A DNA stretch of 64,000 bases from Bacillus sp. V59.32b (GTDB lineage: Bacteria; Bacillota; Bacilli; Bacillales; DSM-1321): positions 1 to 64,000 of the forward strand of contig NZ_QVTC01000018.1 of the NCBI RefSeq assembly GCF_003429085.1. Reading direction: 5' to 3'. The position numbers were made by a program, and so were the translations under genes. How positions within the stretch are numbered: position 1 is the first letter of the stretch; each line of letters starts with the position of its first letter. The notes below the pieces were generated by a model. That model was not told the DNA's origin, made no database searches, and saw nothing but the letters and a program-made list of their open reading frames with translations. Positions 59,891 through 64,000 of this stretch are shown here, piece by piece.

Positions 59891-62047
59891 CTATGCACTC
59901 TTAGCAGGAAGCAAAATTCTAAAACTCGTGCCTTTATTAAGTTCGCTTTCGACAAAGACCCGGCCGTTATGGCTCTCGATTATTTTAAAGCTTACCATCA
60001 ATCCCAGGCCGTTACCGGTTTTCTTCGTTGTATAAAACGGTTCGCCAAGCCTTTTTATTTTATCCGCTGGTATGCCTACCCCTGTGTCAACGATTGATAT
60101 TTGAACTTCTCCCTCTTTTAGCTCTATGTTCACCTGAAGGTTGCCGCCATTCGGCATAGCATCCATGCCATTTTTCAAGAAATTCAGGAATACTTGCTTT
60201 AAGCGATTTTCATCACACGAAACAAGAATCTCCTCTTCCTTGCAATCGAAATGTAAATAGACATTTCTTTTCCTTGCTTCGAATTCTAGCAATGAAAGCA
60301 CATTTCGAACGACCGGGACGATATTCTTCGTCTCGAGATTCAAAGTCTGCGGCTTTGCAAGCACCATAAAATCCTCTACAATATCATTCACGCGCTCGAT
60401 TTCGTCGAGGATAATGTCGAGAAACTCTTGCCGCTGCGGATCGTTCTCATCCAACTGAAGGAATTCAGCATATCCTTTCATCGATGTTAATGGGTTCCTG
60501 ATCTCATGGGCGACTCCTGCCGCAAGCTGTCCAACTGCTGCCAACTTATCCTGGCGGTGAAGAGCTTCCTCAGTCTTCTTCCGTTCGGTAATATCATTTC
60601 TGATTGCAAGGTATTGATAAGGCTTTCCCTCATTCCCCAAGAAAGGAACGATTGTCGTATCGACCCAGTAATAGGAACCGTCCTTAGCCCGATTGTGGAC
60701 CTCCCCTTTCCAGACCCTGCCGCTGGCAATCGTTTTCCAAAGGTCTGCAAAGAAGGCTTTTGGATGGTACCCGGAATTCAATATATTGTGATTACGGCCA
60801 ATTAACTCTTCGCGATTGTACCCGGAGATATCACAAAACTTTTTATTAACCCGGGTGATGGTCCCCTTTGCATCCGTAAAGGCCACAATGGAAGATTGAT
60901 CAAGCGCATAATGGATATCGCTAACTTCTTTCAATGATTCCTTTAAGTCCTCTTCGACTTTTTTCCTGGCGGTAATATCCGTCCGGATCGCAATATACTG
61001 ATACGGTTTGCCATCTGACATAAATGGAACAATCGTCGTATCAACCCAATACAAGGAACCATCCTTGGCCCGATTGCAAATTTCCCCTTTCCAGGTATGC
61101 CCCTTGGTGATGGTTTGCCAAAGCTCCGTAAAAAAATTCTTTGGGTGATAACCAGAGTTGATAATGGAATGATTCTGGCCAAGCAGCTCATCCTCGCTAT
61201 ATTGGGATATTTCCTGGAATTTATCGTTCACAAACGTAATAATCCCTTTTGAGTCCGTGATGGCCACAATGGCCGACTGGTCGAGAGCAGAACGGATATC
61301 TCTGACATGCTGATCACTTCTTGCAAGACGCCTGCTTATAATCGCGCTTGAGCCCAGCAGCCCTGCCAATATGACGACAGACATAAATAGAACTAAATAT
61401 ACGATAAAGGGTGTGTCATTGACCAGCTGATTAACCGTTCTAACCGGTGTATTAGTGGGAAGGGCCCTTTGCAATAACAGATGTCCTTGTGCAATTGCAC
61501 CTGTCATGATAAAGGTGGAAACCGGCTTAAACCAGAGACGATTGGCTGTTCCCATTCGGTTCCCATAAAACAAAATCATAAGCGCAAATAAAAATAAAGT
61601 AAAAACGATGGCAAAAGTCACGATTAGCATCATTATTTGAAGCTTGAGGCTGTAGTTTAATGAATACATTCCAATCACATAATTGGAAAGCAGTGCAAAG
61701 GTAAGCAACAGACTGCAAATGACTACATTAGACAAACGGAGCTTTTCTGCAGTAACCGTGAAAAAGCCCATCGCAGTCAACGCAATTCCCAGAACGATCG
61801 ATAAAATGGCAACCGGCAAATTATAGGTAGCCGCGCCACTCATGTCGAAGGCCCGAACTCCCAAAAAGTTCAAAGTCCAAATTCCGATTTCCATAGAAAA
61901 ACTTGCTCCAAGAAAGAGGAATCTCTTATTTCGCTCTGCAGTTTGCAGCATTGTTAACAAATCAAGCGCAGTATAGGTAGCGATAAAAGTTAAGATGATT
62001 GCCACCAATAATAAAATCGGATTGGAGGATACAATACTAGCGTCCAT
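59891..62047 (-). CDS. membrane sensor histidine kinase with MHYT-like and two PAS domains
   Basis: A 718-residue kinase. The first 240 residues hold seven membrane helices resembling an MHYT sensor domain, but the motif itself is degenerate (IWTLNFLGVRAF; NYVIGMYSL). Two PAS/PAC units follow (about 255-375 and 380-495), nearly duplicated, each with NHSIINSGYHPK or NHNILNSGYHPK and VDTTIVPF. Then the HisKA box AAGVAHEIRNPLTSMKGYAEFL and an ATPase domain ending GNGLGLMVSFKII. It resembles sporulation-type kinases (KinE-like) in the catalytic half. No response regulator is adjacent. ATG at 62047 after AAAGGTG. Confidence 0.88.
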   Translation of the reverse strand: MDASIVSSNPILLLVAIILTFIATYTALDLLTMLQTAERNKRFLFLGASFSMEIGIWTLNFLGVRAFDMSGAATYNLPVAILSIVLGIALTAMGFFTVTAEKLRLSNVVICSLLLTFALLSNYVIGMYSLNYSLKLQIMMLIVTFAIVFTLFLFALMILFYGNRMGTANRLWFKPVSTFIMTGAIAQGHLLLQRALPTNTPVRTVNQLVNDTPFIVYLVLFMSVVILAGLLGSSAIISRRLARSDQHVRDIRSALDQSAIVAITDSKGIITFVNDKFQEISQYSEDELLGQNHSIINSGYHPKNFFTELWQTITKGHTWKGEICNRAKDGSLYWVDTTIVPFMSDGKPYQYIAIRTDITARKKVEEDLKESLKEVSDIHYALDQSSIVAFTDAKGTITRVNKKFCDISGYNREELIGRNHNILNSGYHPKAFFADLWKTIASGRVWKGEVHNRAKDGSYYWVDTTIVPFLGNEGKPYQYLAIRNDITERKKTEEALHRQDKLAAVGQLAAGVAHEIRNPLTSMKGYAEFLQLDENDPQRQEFLDIILDEIERVNDIVEDFMVLAKPQTLNLETKNIVPVVRNVLSLLEFEARKRNVYLHFDCKEEEILVSCDENRLKQVFLNFLKNGMDAMPNGGNLQVNIELKEGEVQISIVDTGVGIPADKIKRLGEPFYTTKKTGNGLGLMVSFKIIESHNGRVFVESELNKGTSFRILLPAKSA

Positions 62048-62193
62048 TAACAACACCTTTCTCTAGACTTCAATCATACCAAAATAATCTTAGCCTATTT
62101 AAAGAAAGACAACAATACATGTGAGAATAATTGTTCACACGTCGGCCACACTTTTGAGTACTTTTCTATATAACTTCTGGTATAATTTTCTAT

Positions 62194-64000
62194 TTATATA
62201 ATTGTGAAGCTGCTCCAATTCTCGGGAAGCATTTTTTGATATTTGTTCGTCAAGAACCGATCATCCGCTAAAACGATAAGTCCGTGGTCGTCTTCCGAAC
62301 GAATAAGCCTGCCACCTGCTTGGAGCACTTTGTTCATCCCGGGATAGACATAGGCATAATCAAAGCCGTTTTTTCCTTTCGATTCGAAATAGTTCTTGAT
62401 AATATCCCGTTCCCGTCCAATCTGCGGCATCCCGACTCCGACTATAACTACTCCGCTCAATCGATCGCCTTTTAAATCAATCCCTTCTGAAAAAATGCCT
62501 CCCATCACCGCGAACCCGATGAGGATCGATTCGTTCCCTGACTCAAATGCCGCTAGAAAAGCAGTTCTTGCTGCGTCATCCATAGCCGGGTTTTGGATGA
62601 TTGTTTGGAACCTGCCATCCTGGTTAAAATCTTCAAATACCTGGTTCATGTAGCGGTAAGAAGGAAAAAAGACAAGATAGTTCCCGGTTCGCCCGGTCAA
62701 AAGGGACTGAAGCATCGCTACAAGATCTTTTTTCGATGACTCCCGGTTACGGTACCGGGTGGAAACCTTTTTAATATATACTTCATTTTGGTCAGGCGAG
62801 AATGGCGATGCGATCGAAATAGAATAGTCGCTCTCTTCCCCGCCGAGCATGTCAATAAAAAACGAAAGCGGGCTGAGCGTAGCCGAAAAATGGATGGCCG
62901 AGCGATACCCTTTTGAAGTTTTCTTTAGTAATTCTGATGGATCCAGACAGAAGATTTTTAACATCATCTCTTTACGGCTGATTTCTGTATAGACAGTGAA
63001 GCGTTCATCATATAACCCGGAAATCCGGATGAAATTCTGGGCGCTGAAATAGGCTTCCAGCAATTCCTGATTATCTGCGTCATTCTGTGGGTTCAACAAC
63101 AGATATTGTTCCGCCGCGTCAGTAAATTGCTCCAAAAGTTCGAAAAGATCTTCTGGAATGCCGGTCAATTCGATCACTTTTTCGGATTCACTTCGTTTTT
63201 TTAGATCAATAAAAAATTGATTAATCTTGTTGGATGTCGTAAATATTTCTGCATGTTTATCTTTATATTGTCTTTTTAGCTGTAGAAAAACGGACTTTAA
63301 TAACTCTGCTGAAAACATGCTTCTTGCCCGGTCTACCAGATTGTGGGCTTCGTCCACTAGCAAGATCGTCTTTTTCTTTTGTTCCTCCATAAGGCGCTGC
63401 AGCGAAACTCTCGGGTCGAAAACATAATTATAATCACAAATAATCGCATCGCTGACATATGCAAGATCCAATGAAAACTCAAACGGACAGAGTTTTTGCT
63501 TCCGGGCGTAACTCTCGATTGTTTCCCTGGAGATAACATTCTCATTTTTCAAAATATCGAGAAGAGCCGGATTCACCCGGTCATAATAACCGTCCGCAAA
63601 TTCGCATTGCGCTTTGCCGCAAACAGTAGTTTCTTGAAAGCAGATCTTTTCTTTAGCGGTAATCGTGACCGTCTTTATGGACAGACCGTTTTCGACCAGT
63701 AACGAGAAAGCATCTTCGGCGGCCTGTCTCGTGGTTGTTCGGGCCGTTACGTATAATAATTTTTCAAGTACCCCTTCTCCTACCGCTTTTAATGACGGGA
63801 AAATCGTGGATACCGTCTTTCCTATACCGGTTGGCGCATTTGCAAATAAGCTCTTTCCTTCGGCAATGGTTTTATATACGGCGCCAGCAAGCTTCCTTTG
63901 CCCCTTGCGATAGCCTTCAAATGGAAACTCCGCACTCTGAAAACTGGCATTTCTCTCCGCTATATGCACGACCTGCCAGTGGGCAAACTCGTAGTAACCT
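62194..64000 (-). CDS. DinG/XPD-type ATP-dependent helicase, 5' end outside the window
   Basis: The frame stays open to the right edge, so at least 602 C-terminal residues are present. Seen in order: GYRKGQR (Q motif-like), Walker A ANAPTGIGKT, four Cys expected to hold a [4Fe-4S] cluster (EKICFQ, VCGKAQCEF, KLCPFE), DEAH box LLVDEAHN, and C-terminal motifs IHFSATLSPL and QAGGRLIRS. The internal ATG at 63969 is not the start because GYYEFAHWQVV continues upstream in frame; full-length relatives of about 780 residues carry a PD-(D/E)XK-like N-terminus. Role in DNA repair is inferred. Confidence 0.9.
   Translation of the reverse strand, partial: GYYEFAHWQVVHIAERNASFQSAEFPFEGYRKGQRKLAGAVYKTIAEGKSLFANAPTGIGKTVSTIFPSLKAVGEGVLEKLLYVTARTTTRQAAEDAFSLLVENGLSIKTVTITAKEKICFQETTVCGKAQCEFADGYYDRVNPALLDILKNENVISRETIESYARKQKLCPFEFSLDLAYVSDAIICDYNYVFDPRVSLQRLMEEQKKKTILLVDEAHNLVDRARSMFSAELLKSVFLQLKRQYKDKHAEIFTTSNKINQFFIDLKKRSESEKVIELTGIPEDLFELLEQFTDAAEQYLLLNPQNDADNQELLEAYFSAQNFIRISGLYDERFTVYTEISRKEMMLKIFCLDPSELLKKTSKGYRSAIHFSATLSPLSFFIDMLGGEESDYSISIASPFSPDQNEVYIKKVSTRYRNRESSKKDLVAMLQSLLTGRTGNYLVFFPSYRYMNQVFEDFNQDGRFQTIIQNPAMDDAARTAFLAAFESGNESILIGFAVMGGIFSEGIDLKGDRLSGVVIVGVGMPQIGRERDIIKNYFESKGKNGFDYAYVYPGMNKVLQAGGRLIRSEDDHGLIVLADDRFLTNKYQKMLPENWSSFTII

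Overview
The window looks like chromosome from a low-to-mid GC, endospore-forming member of Bacillaceae (Bacillus sensu lato). Support comes from strong AGGAGG-type ribosome sites, frequent TTG/GTG starts, a forespore spoVA-like cluster, a LysM/GH18 cortex-lytic-type enzyme, and small families typical of Bacillus (YkuS, YozQ, YckD, YqjF, DUF1641, DUF1657, DUF2935). No rRNA, tRNA, CRISPR array, intact insertion sequence or prophage was recognised. Most genes read on the minus strand and are separated by clear hairpin terminators. No homology search could be run, so all names rest on motifs and remembered family features.

Layout. 0-6.3 kb: exported proteins (an LPXTA surface protein, a subtilisin, an M14 carboxypeptidase) and an esterase. 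6.3-11.8 kb: a tripartite tricarboxylate transporter (tctCBA) with a CitST/DcuSR-type two-component system and a catabolite-repression site. 12.1-14.8 kb: ribose-5-phosphate isomerase A, a nitronate-monooxygenase-like flavoprotein and a HAD phosphatase. 14.97-15.6 kb: a decayed Rpn/PD-(D/E)XK transposase-like pseudogene. 15.8-21.0 kb: a formate dehydrogenase with its DUF1641 partner, then a GNAT/nitrilase pair. 21.4-29.7 kb: an ABC exporter and envelope or spore proteins (VanW, a secreted unknown, LysM-GH18, an S13 D,D-carboxypeptidase) plus a benzil-reductase-like SDR and a hot-dog protein. 30.4-31.6 kb: the hxlAB formaldehyde-fixing pair. 31.8-34.7 kb: a spoVA-like forespore cluster lacking a SpoVAE gene. 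35.4-38.5 kb: a quinone/aromatic detoxification operon with two MhqR-like operators. 38.9-45.4 kb: a PLP trans-sulfuration enzyme, many small proteins, an OsmC protein, a Fur-box-controlled heme-oxygenase-like gene, a nitroreductase remnant and CorA. 45.7-53.4 kb: an MFS transporter, a divergent azoreductase/YodB-like pair, a DUF2935 protein, a thioredoxin-reductase-like flavoprotein and small proteins. 53.6-64 kb: an ABC-2 transporter with an SGNH hydrolase, a duplicated 249-bp noncoding element, GNAT and MFS genes, a lipoprotein, a PAS histidine kinase, and a DinG/XPD-type helicase cut by the right edge.

A theme is handling of small electrophiles: HxlA/HxlB fix formaldehyde, the formate dehydrogenase may remove the product of formaldehyde oxidation, and the Mhq-type dioxygenases, azoreductase with a Cys-switch regulator, flavin reductase and nitronate monooxygenase deal with quinones and nitro compounds. 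Sporulation and envelope functions form the second theme.

The least explained signals are noncoding. Four intergenic arrays of degenerate 20-21-bp units lie at 21.2, 31.66, 43.68 and 50.55-50.97 kb. Each has its own core word, and two show a 60-bp higher-order period. A 249-bp element occurs twice, exactly 343 bp apart and without indels, at 56.43 and 56.78 kb; it has the base-pairing of a possible structured RNA. A pair of adjacent small proteins shares an AKI-HSGN motif, and a 32-codon reading frame with a strong ribosome site precedes corA.
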